Positions 40,690 through 48,056 of a stretch of DNA of 64,000 bases are shown here, in pieces. How positions within the stretch are numbered: position 1 is the first letter of the stretch; each line of letters starts with the position of its first letter. The notes beneath the pieces are model-generated. The model was not told the DNA's origin. It saw only the letters and a list, made by a program, of their open reading frames with translations, and did not search any database. The stretch spans positions 124,001 to 188,000 of the forward strand of contig NZ_BSSE01000006.1 in assembly GCF_030268965.1 (NCBI RefSeq), read 5' to 3'. The DNA comes from Microtetraspora sp. NBRC 16547. GTDB taxonomy: Bacteria > Actinomycetota > Actinomycetes > Streptosporangiales > Streptosporangiaceae. The position numbers were made by a program, and so were the translations under genes.

Positions 40690-41676
40690 TCAGTTCTTCA
40701 GCTCGTTCCGGGTAGTCGGCGGACGGTGGTCATCCTGGTCGAGTCGCAACAGGCGTCGCGGATTCTCGACCGCCATCGCGCGTACTTCGTCCCCTGTGAA
40801 GCCGCTGGCGAGCAGGAGCGTCGCGAACACGCGCATGCTCTCGATGGGAGATGGCGCGATCTTCATTCCCGAGTCAGACGCCAGGACGTAATGCTCGGGT
40901 CCGATCTCCCGCATGGCGGCGAACATCTCCACGGCGGCATCCGTGACCGGGTATCCGAACGCCTTCATCGCCGGTTGCCAGCTGATGGCCGCCTCTTCAA
41001 TGCAGGCGCCGAGCTCGACGGCGCGCTTCTTCTGGTCGAGGCTCCACCGGACGCCGCCCGAGGAGGCATGCGTGACGACCATCCGGGTGACCCCCGCCGC
41101 TCGCGCATGCTCGAGGAACACCAACGCCTCGTCGGGCCCGAGGTGGCTCGTCGCCAGGACCATGTCCTCCTCGGCGATCACATCGAGCACCTCGCGCGCT
41201 TGCGGCGTGATCGGCCTGTCGATGTCACCGCCGGGGAAGGGGGAGAGCGCCTTGGCCTGATCCTCCGCGTCGAGTCCGAGAAGCCTCGCCCGGAAGAGCG
41301 AGGAGCGTTCGGGCATCCATACGACGCGCCCCGGCCGGAATCCCCGGTCGTAGCCTTCGTGGGCGGCAACGCGGACGGCGTCCGCGTTGATGCCGCCGAC
41401 CGCAAAGTTGAGCACCACGCCGCCGAGGACCTGGACGCCTCCCGCGTAGCGGTTGGCGAGGAATGCGGCCGGACACGACGAACCGAACCAGTTCTTCAGG
41501 ACCACCGCGCGCATCCCCGCGTCGGCTGCGGCGCGCGACAACTGGAAGACATCGACGAGGAACATGGAGTCGTCGATGAAGGGCGCCGCATGCACGTGCG
41601 TGTCGACGGCTCCCTCTAGAAGCCGGTCGGGCAGAGGCGGCTGAACCGACACGTCGATCGAGTCGATGTCGCTCAT
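40690..41676 (-). CDS. DUF6282 amidohydrolase-like protein
   Basis: A 328-residue metal-dependent hydrolase-fold protein. Its ATG at 41676 overlaps the SDR stop as ATGA. The start GAVDTHVHAAPFIDD holds the HxH metal pair. MRAVVLKNWFGS and VLGGVVLNFAVGGIN are the DUF6282 signature, ATSHLG and VTHASSGG carry later histidines, and YVLASDSGM supplies the final Asp. This family is related to amidohydrolases and PHP-like barrels, and its natural substrates are unknown. Being between an SDR and a carboxymuconolactone-decarboxylase-like gene, it may hydrolyse a lactone, amide or beta-keto intermediate. Confidence 0.85.
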   Translation of the reverse strand: MSDIDSIDVSVQPPLPDRLLEGAVDTHVHAAPFIDDSMFLVDVFQLSRAAADAGMRAVVLKNWFGSSCPAAFLANRYAGGVQVLGGVVLNFAVGGINADAVRVAAHEGYDRGFRPGRVVWMPERSSLFRARLLGLDAEDQAKALSPFPGGDIDRPITPQAREVLDVIAEEDMVLATSHLGPDEALVFLEHARAAGVTRMVVTHASSGGVRWSLDQKKRAVELGACIEEAAISWQPAMKAFGYPVTDAAVEMFAAMREIGPEHYVLASDSGMKIAPSPIESMRVFATLLLASGFTGDEVRAMAVENPRRLLRLDQDDHRPPTTRNELKN

Positions 41677-42464
41677 GCGCTGACCGGCCGGATCCCGGTG
41701 ATGAGGAAGCCGGCATCGGCGGCGAGGCCAAGCCCGGTAAGGATCGCGGCGTCGTCGGAGACGAGGAACGCGACGATGCCCGCGATGTCCTCGGGCTCGC
41801 CGAAGCGGCCGAGAGGAATCCGCTCGAGCCGCTTGGCGCGATCTGAGTCGGAGAGGGCCGCCCGGTTCATCTCGGTCATGACCGCTCCGGGCGCCACGGC
41901 GTTGACCCTGATGCCGTACGGTCCCAAGTCGACGGCCATCGCCCTGACGAGAGCCTCGATTCCCGCCTTGCTCGCGGCGTACGCGGCCTGATTGCCGTGA
42001 GCCACCTGGGCGCTCAGTGAGGAAAGATATACGATCCGTCCGCCGCCGGTCTCGGCCATCAGCTTGGCGACCTCCTGACCGAGGACGAAGCCCCCCGTGA
42101 GGTTCACCCGGAGCGCCGCATCCCACTCTGCGTCGCTCACCTCGAGGAACGGTGCGATGGGTGCGACTCCGACCAGGTTGACCAGGATGTCGGGAGCCCC
42201 GGCCTCCGCGCGGATGCTCTCCACCGCCGTCCGAACGGCCGCTCGATCGCTGATGTCCGCCACCGCCGAGATGGCCGTGGCGCCGCGCTCACGGAGCTCC
42301 GCGACGAGGGCATTCAGCTGTTCGCGGTCGATGTCGATGAGCGCGATCGCGGCGCCTTCGTCGGCGAGCCGCTGGGTGACCGCGCGACCGATGCCGCCTG
42401 ATCCTCCGGCGATGATCGCGACCTGGCCGTCCAGCGGTCGGGGCCGTGGGGCGAGGTTCTGCAT
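41673..42464 (-). CDS. SDR-family dehydrogenase (operon 2, second gene)
   Basis: A 263-residue SDR from the ATG at 42464 with GAAGGA upstream; a frame reaching 42512 is discarded. Cofactor motif AGGSGGIG (~19), NVTG-type NLTG (~120), catalytic Ser in YLSSLSAQVAHGNQ and YAASK. The acid in ALIDIDRE indicates NAD(H). Strongly similar to the 32532 SDR over its whole length, implying duplication of a pathway enzyme with two related steps or stereoisomers. Its stop overlaps the amidohydrolase start. Confidence 0.9.
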   Translation of the reverse strand: MQNLAPRPRPLDGQVAIIAGGSGGIGRAVTQRLADEGAAIALIDIDREQLNALVAELRERGATAISAVADISDRAAVRTAVESIRAEAGAPDILVNLVGVAPIAPFLEVSDAEWDAALRVNLTGGFVLGQEVAKLMAETGGGRIVYLSSLSAQVAHGNQAAYAASKAGIEALVRAMAVDLGPYGIRVNAVAPGAVMTEMNRAALSDSDRAKRLERIPLGRFGEPEDIAGIVAFLVSDDAAILTGLGLAADAGFLITGIRPVSA

Positions 42465-42526
42465 GGTGCTTCCTTCTTTTCTGAAACGAGTAGTCCCTCG
42501 TGGCCGCGCCACGACCTACGTGCCGG

Positions 42527-43336
42527 TCAGGCCGCGAGCCACCCGCCGTCGACCGGCAGGCCGACTCCGGTGACGAAGCTCGCGGCATCCGACGCGAGGA
42601 ACACGGCCGGACCGACGATCTCCGAGGGCTCGCCCGCGCGGTGGCGCATGATCCGTGCCTCCATCCAGGCGCGCGTGTCCGGGTCGTCGACCAGGTTGGC
42701 GCGCGAAAGCGGGGTGAGAATCGGACCGGGGACGAGCGCATTCACGCGCACGCCTTTCGTCGCCCATTCGTTCGCCAGAACCCGGGTCAGCGAGAGGACC
42801 CCGCCTTTCGAAGCCGCATATGGAGCCTGATTCTGAGCAGGCGCGAACGCGTAGATCGAGCTTATGTTGATGATGGAGCCGGATCCCGCTTGCGTCATCA
42901 CCGCCCCCTCCGCCCGAGCGCAGGCGTAGACGCCTTCGAGGTTCACGGCGAGGATGCGAGAGAATGCGGCCGAGTCGAGATCGAGCGCGGGACGACGATC
43001 GTTGATGCCCGCAAGGTTGACCGCGGTGTCCAGCCCGCCGAGCGACTTCGCGATCTCCGCGATGCGCGACGCGACGTCATCCGTCTTCTGCACGTCCAGC
43101 TGCCATGCGGAGACCTCGCCGCCCATGTGGTTGAGCACCGACGCCAAACCCTCGGCCTTCTCGAGATTGACATCGGCAACCGCGACCCGCGCCCCGAGCG
43201 TCGAGAATCCGCAAGCCATCGCCTCGCCGAGACCGGAGGCTCCCCCCACGAGGAGCACCCGCTGGCCGCTGACGTCGAAAGCCCGGCTCATCCGCGAAGA
43301 GATCTCTTGCAACGCATCATGATCCACAGCGACCAT
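42527..43336 (-). CDS. SDR-family dehydrogenase (operon 2, first gene)
   Basis: A 269-residue SDR. Cofactor motif VGGASGLG (~30), VADVNLEKAE (NAD-type acid), NLAGIND (NAG-like), catalytic Ser in INISSIYAF, YAASK, and VPGPILTP before the C-terminal VGLPVDGGWLA. It is a more distant relative of the two other SDRs of the island. It opens operon 2, 24 bp downstream of the large inverted repeat at 43360, which is the probable IclR operator. Confidence 0.9.
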   Translation of the reverse strand: MVAVDHDALQEISSRMSRAFDVSGQRVLLVGGASGLGEAMACGFSTLGARVAVADVNLEKAEGLASVLNHMGGEVSAWQLDVQKTDDVASRIAEIAKSLGGLDTAVNLAGINDRRPALDLDSAAFSRILAVNLEGVYACARAEGAVMTQAGSGSIINISSIYAFAPAQNQAPYAASKGGVLSLTRVLANEWATKGVRVNALVPGPILTPLSRANLVDDPDTRAWMEARIMRHRAGEPSEIVGPAVFLASDAASFVTGVGLPVDGGWLAA

Positions 43337-43359
43337 CTGACCTCATCTCCTCGGATGGT

Positions 43360-43390
43360 TCGGATATGCGCACATGATACGCATATCCGA
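43360..43390. promoter_or_regulatory. Perfect 11-bp inverted repeat upstream of operon 2
   Basis: Arms 43360-43370 (TCGGATATGCG) and 43380-43390 (CGCATATCCGA) are exact reverse complements around a 9-nt spacer. The repeat lies between the start of the first SDR gene and the stop of the IclR gene, close to where the operon 2 promoter should be. Length and symmetry fit an operator of one of the adjacent IclR regulators. Confidence 0.7.
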
Positions 43391-44194
43391 CTATGGCGCG
43401 GGAGTGGGAGTCGGTCGATGCGTGGGTTGAATGCCCCCTGATGCATGCGTCAGCAGGCTCGCGAGGTCGTACAGATCGCCGAGGTGGGCGAAAATGTCAT
43501 CCAGCGGTCGCCCCTTGAGGTTGCTCATCGCGACCGCCGCCACCGCGCGGCCCCGCGCGGCGAAGATCGGGATCCCGACCGCGTAGATCCCCGTCACCGT
43601 CGCTTCGTCGTCGATCGAGTATCCGCGCTCCCGGGTGCTCGCGAGCTCCCCCCAAAACGCCGCCTCGCTGGATCCATCGGGGTACGAGGCGCCGTCCAGC
43701 GGGTACCGCGCGAGCAGGGTGCTTACCTCGGCCTCCGTCCGGAACGCGAGGATCGCCCGCCCCGTCGCGGTGGTGTAGGCAGGCAAGGTCCAGCCGACGG
43801 TCGAGTGCCCGATCGGCGAGGACCCGGCTCGGCGAGCGAGATAGACGCTGCGTACCTCGTCGAGCGTCGCGAGGATCACGGTCGATGTCGGTGGCCAGTC
43901 GAACTCGACGTAACGCCGCCGGAACTCTTCCGCGAGATCAAGTTGGCTCGAGTACGCGCGCCCGAGCGACACGAGTCTCGCGCCGAGCTCGTATCTGTCT
44001 GCGGCGTTCCGCTCAATTAGATCATTCGCGACGAGCGATGCGCAGATCCCGAACACCGTGCTCTTCGGAAGGGCGAGCGATTTGGTGATCTGCGCGAGCG
44101 AGAGCGGCTCGTCGGAGTCGGCGAGCAAGGCGATGACCCGAGCGGCCTTGTCCACTGAGGGAACGGGCGGATCCGGCGTGGCGACCACGGCCAC
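43391..44194 (-). CDS. IclR-family transcriptional regulator (minus strand)
   Basis: A 267-residue regulator. Winged HTH: SVDKAARVIALLADSDEPLSLAQITKSLALPKSTVFGICASLVANDL (key parts LAQITKSLALPKSTVF). The C-terminal IclR effector domain contains ATGRAILAF and the conserved ERGYSIDDEATVTGIYAVGIPIF. Effectors are usually aromatic or organic acids. It is divergent from a second IclR gene 60 bp away and lies upstream of operon 2 in the same orientation. Confidence 0.92.
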   Translation of the reverse strand: MAVVATPDPPVPSVDKAARVIALLADSDEPLSLAQITKSLALPKSTVFGICASLVANDLIERNAADRYELGARLVSLGRAYSSQLDLAEEFRRRYVEFDWPPTSTVILATLDEVRSVYLARRAGSSPIGHSTVGWTLPAYTTATGRAILAFRTEAEVSTLLARYPLDGASYPDGSSEAAFWGELASTRERGYSIDDEATVTGIYAVGIPIFAARGRAVAAVAMSNLKGRPLDDIFAHLGDLYDLASLLTHASGGIQPTHRPTPTPAP

Positions 44195-44200
44195 AGTTTA

Positions 44201-44225
44201 CGGTCGCCGGACCGTCGGGCGACCG
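44201..44225. promoter_or_regulatory. 8-bp inverted repeat between the two IclR genes
   Basis: CGGTCGCC (44201-44208) and GGCGACCG (44218-44225) flank a 9-nt spacer in the 60-bp divergent promoter. The same 9-nt spacing as in the 43360 repeat supports binding of a related dimer, probably autoregulation. Confidence 0.55.
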
Positions 44226-44254
44226 CAACGCGATCGCACCCGTATTCTGGAGTC

Positions 44255-45064
44255 ATGTCAGGCGCTTCGGGCCGGGTGCCCTCGGTGGATAAGGCCGCCG
44301 AGATCGTGGGGCTCCTCTCCGAGAGCGGAGTCCCGCTGCGTCTCAATGACCTCGCCACATCTCTCGGGATCGCCAAGAGCACCGCGCTCGGAATCTGCGC
44401 CACCCTGGTCCAGCACGAACTGATCGAGCGGCTCTCCGACGACACCTACCGGCCCGGTGTCGGGCTGCTGCGACTGGGTACGGTCTTCCTCGAACGGCTC
44501 CGCGTCCTCAAGCACTTCGAGGACGCGTGCGACGAGATCATGCCCCGCCCGCGGGCGACCGTCGTGTTGGGCATCCTGCGGGAGGATCGCGTGCTCTACG
44601 TGGGGCGGCGCGAGGGGCGCAGCCCCATCGGTATCTCGCACGTGGGTGTCACCCTTCCGGCGTGGACGACATCGACCGGACGGGCGATCCTCAGCCGTCG
44701 GCCCCCTCAGGAGGTGGCCGACCTCCTCCGGCGGTATCCACCGGTCAAGCAGACGCGGCGGTCCCGGACGGATCCGAAGGAGCTGCTGAGTCTCTTGACA
44801 GTGGCTGCGGTGAACGGATATGCGGTGGACGACGAGGAGACCGTCGAAGGCGTCGTCGGTTGCGGCGCGGCCATCATCGACGGAGCCGGAGCCGGCGTCG
44901 CGGCGGTGGCCATGAGCTGCACGAGCACCATGGCCGACGACCGGTACCGCGCCGTCGTCTCGGCGGAGATCGTGGGACTCGGTGAGGAGATCGGGCGTCG
45001 CCTCCGATCGGACGCCGAAGCCTGCCATCCCTCGGCGAGCAGGGTCCCGGCAAAGTCGGTTTAG
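44255..45064 (+). CDS. IclR-family transcriptional regulator (plus strand)
   Basis: A 269-residue regulator with the same architecture as its divergent neighbour: VPSVDKAAEIVGLLSES, the HTH LNDLATSLGIAKSTALGIC, then the effector domain with TLPAWTTSTGRAILS, NGYAVDDEETVEGVVGCGAAII and the C-terminal helix. The two IclR proteins share the opening SVDKAA and a similar wing, so they are likely an ancient divergent duplication. It is followed by an ISAs1 remnant and then the MFS gene, which it may have regulated originally. Confidence 0.92.
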   Translation: MSGASGRVPSVDKAAEIVGLLSESGVPLRLNDLATSLGIAKSTALGICATLVQHELIERLSDDTYRPGVGLLRLGTVFLERLRVLKHFEDACDEIMPRPRATVVLGILREDRVLYVGRREGRSPIGISHVGVTLPAWTTSTGRAILSRRPPQEVADLLRRYPPVKQTRRSRTDPKELLSLLTVAAVNGYAVDDEETVEGVVGCGAAIIDGAGAGVAAVAMSCTSTMADDRYRAVVSAEIVGLGEEIGRRLRSDAEACHPSASRVPAKSV

Positions 45065-45074
45065 TGGCGATTGA

Positions 45075-45721
45075 TCACCTGATCCCGAGGATCTGGAGGG
45101 GGCGGGTGGCGTCTCGGGCGAGGTGTCGGATGGCTTTGGCGATGTTGTCGGTGCCGGTCAGGCGCAGGGCGCTGATAGCGAGGTTGCGCAGGGTGGCCAT
45201 GGCGCGGGGTGCGTTGCCGGTACGGGTCTGGGAGTGACGACGCCGGTGGTGTGGTCGATCGCGGCTAGGAGGTGCACCAGGTCCGTGCCGTCTGTGTTGC
45301 CCGTGTCGCCGGCGTGGCCGTTCGGTGTGGTCAGGTGACGGCGGCGAGCGCCGCGAAGGCTCTTGCCGTCGACCGCGACCGCCTGGATCGGCCGTCGAGT
45401 GGAGGCGGCGGCGCCCGTGGTCGTGCGGGCAGTGATCCACGCTGACACCGCGGTGTCCAGCTCGTCGGCGTTGACCGCAGTTAACGCTCGGCGCACGGTG
45501 GCCTCATGCGGTGGGCGGTAGTGTCCGGACAGCGGGTCCCGGCGAACGCCGAGTAGGGCTAGGACCTGCTGCGGAGCATCGGCTGCCCACTCGGCGACTG
45601 CGGTGAAGGAGCGTGCTCCGGTCAGGACCGTCACCGCGGCAATGGCCAGCAACGAGCACCACGTGTGGCGGATGCCGCGATGTGCGCGGGGATCGGGTAT
45701 TCGAGACAGGTGATCGGGCAG
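45075..45721 (-). pseudogene. ISAs1-family transposase with internal deletion
   Basis: The minus-strand frame from 45721 has the ISAs1 start (DPRAHRGIRHTWCSLLAIAA, then GARSFTAVAEWAADAP). It runs through [28 protein letters not shown] and [13 protein letters not shown], then breaks. The end of the protein ([20 protein letters not shown], then [22 protein letters not shown]) follows in another frame. About 150 central residues and the N-terminal ~40 are missing. A second decayed IS inside the island, between regulator and transporter. Confidence 0.85.
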
Positions 45722-45857
45722 GCCTGTTCAGCGTCCTGTGCCCGGACCTCGATGCTCGCCTGTCGGATCCGCTAAACGGACACCACGCCACTATGCCGGG
45801 GTCCTACCTCGGCGAGCTGTTGATCGCCGGTCCGCGCAGGAAAAACGGAGCACACTC

Positions 45858-45872
45858 CGAAAGAGTCTTTCG
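45858..45872. promoter_or_regulatory. 15-bp palindrome upstream of the MFS gene
   Basis: CGAAAGAGTCTTTCG is a perfect palindrome with a central G, about 97 bp before the MFS start and followed by GTTCTGAAATGCGAA. It is a plausible operator for one of the IclR or TetR regulators, although it does not match the 36583 or 43360 sites. Confidence 0.5.
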
Positions 45873-45968
45873 TTCTGAAATGCGAATGTGGTTCACTGGG
45901 CGGAACAAACGGGGCAGCGCTCGATTCGAGTTCCTTTCCTTCAGCGTCGAAGCAGCGAAAGGCTGACC

Positions 45969-47288
45969 ATGGCCCTCGACACCCAGCGGTTGATCAGGCG
46001 ACTCTCCTGGCGCATCGTGCCGCTCATCTTCATCCTCTACATCATCGCGTACGTCGATCGGTCGGCCGTCTCGTTCGCCGCGCTGACAATGAACGCCGAT
46101 CTCGGCCTGTCCGCCTCGGCGTACGGCCTGGGCGCTTCGATGTTCTTCATCAGTTACCTCCTGTTCGAGGTGCCCAGCAACCTCCTCCTGGTCAAGTTCG
46201 GACCGCGCAAATGGATCGCCCGGATCCTAGTGACCTGGGGGATCGTGACGGTAGCGACCTTCGCCATCCAGGACGAGATCGGCCTATACGTGGCACGGTT
46301 CCTCCTCGGAGCGGCCGAAGCCGGCTTCTTCCCGGCGATCATCCTCTACATCAGCTGGTGGTTCCCGCGGGCCGAGCGGACAAAGATCACGACGTACTTC
46401 ATGCTCGCCGTTCCCGTGTCGTCCGTCATCGGCGCGCCCCTCGCTACTGCAACCATGACCGCGCTCGACGGGGCTCTGATGCTCGAGGGCTGGCGGTGGG
46501 TCTTCCTCGTGCTCGGTGCGCCGGCGGTCATCATGGGCTTCGTCTGCCTCAAGATCTTGAAGGACCAGCCGCGCGATGCGAAGTGGCTGCGTCCGGAGGA
46601 GTCGAGCTGGCTCGAGATGACTCTCGCAGCGGAGAAGCAGGAGATGGAGACGGTCAAGCACTACTCGCTGCGCGAGGGACTGACCAATCCGCGAGTCCTC
46701 CTGCTCGCCGCCGTCCTCCTCCTGTGGAACTGCTGCAACTACGGCATCATCTACTGGCTGCCTCAGATCATCAACGCCGTCGTGTCCGACACCCAGCTTG
46801 TGGGATGGATTGTGGCCGCCGCGTGGACGCTCGCGGCGATCGGGATGGCGTTGTGGGGGGTACGCGCGAACCGGACCACCGACCCGGTCGTGCCGATGTC
46901 GATCGTGTATTCCCTCGGAGCAGTTGCACTCTTCGCCGCCGGTTCGCTCGCCGCACTTCCGATCCTGCAACTGGTAGCGCTGATCACGGCGCTCATCGGT
47001 CTGATGTCCGGTATCTCCATCTTCTGGTCCATTCCGACGGCATTCCTCACCGGGACCGCAGCCGCGGGCGGTGTCGCACTCATCAACTCCGTCGGGAACT
47101 TCTCGGGCGTGATCGCGCCGTGGGGCGTCGGGGTGATCTACGACGCGACCGGCGGCTACTCCGCCGCGATGTACATCTTCGGCGGTCTCCTGGTCGTCTC
47201 GGTCCTGCTGGCATACGTCTTCCGGTACGTCGTCAGACGCGACAGGATCGAAGCGAAGTCGGTTCCCACGGTCCCGGCCGAGCAGTAG
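45969..47288 (+). CDS. MFS transporter of the anion:cation symporter (ACS) type
   Basis: A 439-residue transporter from ATG 45969 with GAAAGG upstream; the longer frame from 45888 includes the regulatory region. About 12 membrane helices. The first is IVPLIFILYIIAYVDRSAVSFAALTMN, with the ACS marker Y(V/I)DR, followed by DLGLSASAYGLGASMFFISYLLFEVPSNLLL, the family signature between helices 2 and 3 (key part EVPSNLL). ACS members import tartrate, phthalate, hexuronates and similar organic acids with protons. This makes it the probable importer for the island's substrate. Confidence 0.9.
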   Translation: MALDTQRLIRRLSWRIVPLIFILYIIAYVDRSAVSFAALTMNADLGLSASAYGLGASMFFISYLLFEVPSNLLLVKFGPRKWIARILVTWGIVTVATFAIQDEIGLYVARFLLGAAEAGFFPAIILYISWWFPRAERTKITTYFMLAVPVSSVIGAPLATATMTALDGALMLEGWRWVFLVLGAPAVIMGFVCLKILKDQPRDAKWLRPEESSWLEMTLAAEKQEMETVKHYSLREGLTNPRVLLLAAVLLLWNCCNYGIIYWLPQIINAVVSDTQLVGWIVAAAWTLAAIGMALWGVRANRTTDPVVPMSIVYSLGAVALFAAGSLAALPILQLVALITALIGLMSGISIFWSIPTAFLTGTAAAGGVALINSVGNFSGVIAPWGVGVIYDATGGYSAAMYIFGGLLVVSVLLAYVFRYVVRRDRIEAKSVPTVPAEQ

Positions 47289-47310
47289 TCAGCCCACCGA
47301 CGCGACCACA

Positions 47311-47335
47311 GAGGCCCCGAAGTCTTCGGGGCCTC
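47311..47335 (+). terminator. Perfect 12-bp hairpin terminator after the MFS gene
   Basis: Arms 47311-47322 and 47324-47335 are exact reverse complements with a single T between them, 22 nt after the stop. Strong intrinsic-terminator-like structure and the right end of the catabolic island. Confidence 0.85.
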
Positions 47336-47342
47336 CGCGCTG

Positions 47343-47372
47343 CGGTACCGGCGGGACTTGAACCCTCGTGCG
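47343..47372 (-). other. tRNA 3'-end-like remnant
   Basis: Read on the minus strand this ends GGGTTCAAGTCCCGCC followed by an acceptor-like GGTACCGCA. The block GGCGGGA-C-TTGAACCC on the plus strand differs at one base from the T-arm of the nearby tRNA-Pro. No D-arm or anticodon arm precedes it, so it is not a functional tRNA. It is best read as an attachment-site remnant or a truncated tRNA gene. Confidence 0.5.
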
Positions 47373-47373
47373 A

Positions 47374-47402
47374 GATTTCATCCCCGCAGGCGCGGGGAGC
47401 TC
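47374..47402 (-). repeat. Single type I-E CRISPR-repeat-like sequence
   Basis: The minus strand reads GCTCCCCGCGCCTGCGGGGA followed by TG. This is the core hairpin (CCCCGC, GCGGGG) and flanks of actinobacterial type I-E CRISPR repeats. Only one copy exists in the window and no cas gene is near. The outer five bases (AAATC side) do not match the usual GGTCC end. It may be an orphan or relic repeat. Confidence 0.45.
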
Positions 47403-47534
47403 GCGCACCAATTTTGCTGGCCTCGGTGAATCTCGATGATCCGGACGGTCGCTAGAGACGTTCAATGGTGAGGGGTATATGGCCTGACCTCGGCGTGAGC
47501 TGGCAGCCGGTCGTCGCGGTGCTACCTGGGGTGC

Positions 47535-47741
47535 ATGAGGTATCCCGATGGTGGTGGCCTGACCGCCGAGCAGCGATTATGCCGTGAGCAGATACGGATG
47601 CAAGCAGCCGACCGCTTCGCCGAAGGCGCGACCGACGCCCAGGTCGCCCAATCGCCTGAGCAGGCGGCCGCGGGGCGCTGCCAACGCCGGGTGGCGGGCG
47701 AGGCGGGCCCACCATCTGGCGGATCTGCACCAGTGTCGTGA
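47535..47741 (+). pseudogene. IS630-family transposase N-terminal fragment
   Basis: [40 protein letters not shown] matches the start of actinobacterial IS630 transposases (key part [12 protein letters not shown]), up to the first HTH helix. After residue ~42 the expected second helix is broken and the frame stops. Everything downstream is lost. Confidence 0.75.
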
Positions 47742-47849
47742 GAACTACGGTTCAATCGGACGCCGGTTCAGGTGATCTTTAGGGCTGTCTAGGGTTGCTA
47801 ACGGTTACGTGATCGGGTTCAAACCACTAACGCCACGCTAACAAACGAT

Positions 47850-47887
47850 CAAGGGCCTGACCGCTGTTTCCAGCGATCAGGCCCTTG
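47850..47887. terminator. Hairpin between IS debris and tRNA-Pro
   Basis: Perfect 11-nt arms (47850-47860 and 47877-47887) around a 16-nt loop. It begins 17 nt beyond the 3' end of the minus-strand tRNA-Pro gene and so is its probable terminator. Confidence 0.8.
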
Positions 47888-47903
47888 ACCTGCATCTATC
47901 GGG

Positions 47904-47977
47904 TCGGGGTGGCGGGATTTGAACCCACGGCCTCTTCGTCCCGAACGAAGCGCGCTGCCAAGCTGCGCTACACCCCG
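47904..47977 (-). tRNA. tRNA-Pro (anticodon CGG)
   Basis: Full cloverleaf on the minus strand: acceptor CGGGGTG paired with CACCCCG plus discriminator A, D-arm GCGCAGCTTGGCAGCGC, anticodon loop TTCGGGA in a CGTTC/GACGAAG-type stem giving CGG, and T-arm GTGGGTTCAAATCCCGC. CCA is not encoded. Its 3' end faces the accessory block, the position typical of a tRNA used for integration. Confidence 0.95.
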
Positions 47978-48056
47978 GTGCGCGGAGCTTGTCGCCCTGC
48001 GCCTCGCAAAGTCTAGCGGACTTTGGCCGTGCTTGTGTCATCCGTGGATCGGGTGA

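Noticed and set aside
47343-47402. A CRISPR array
   Set aside because: Only one repeat-like unit is present, with no second copy and no spacers, so no array is called; it is listed as a single repeat-like sequence.
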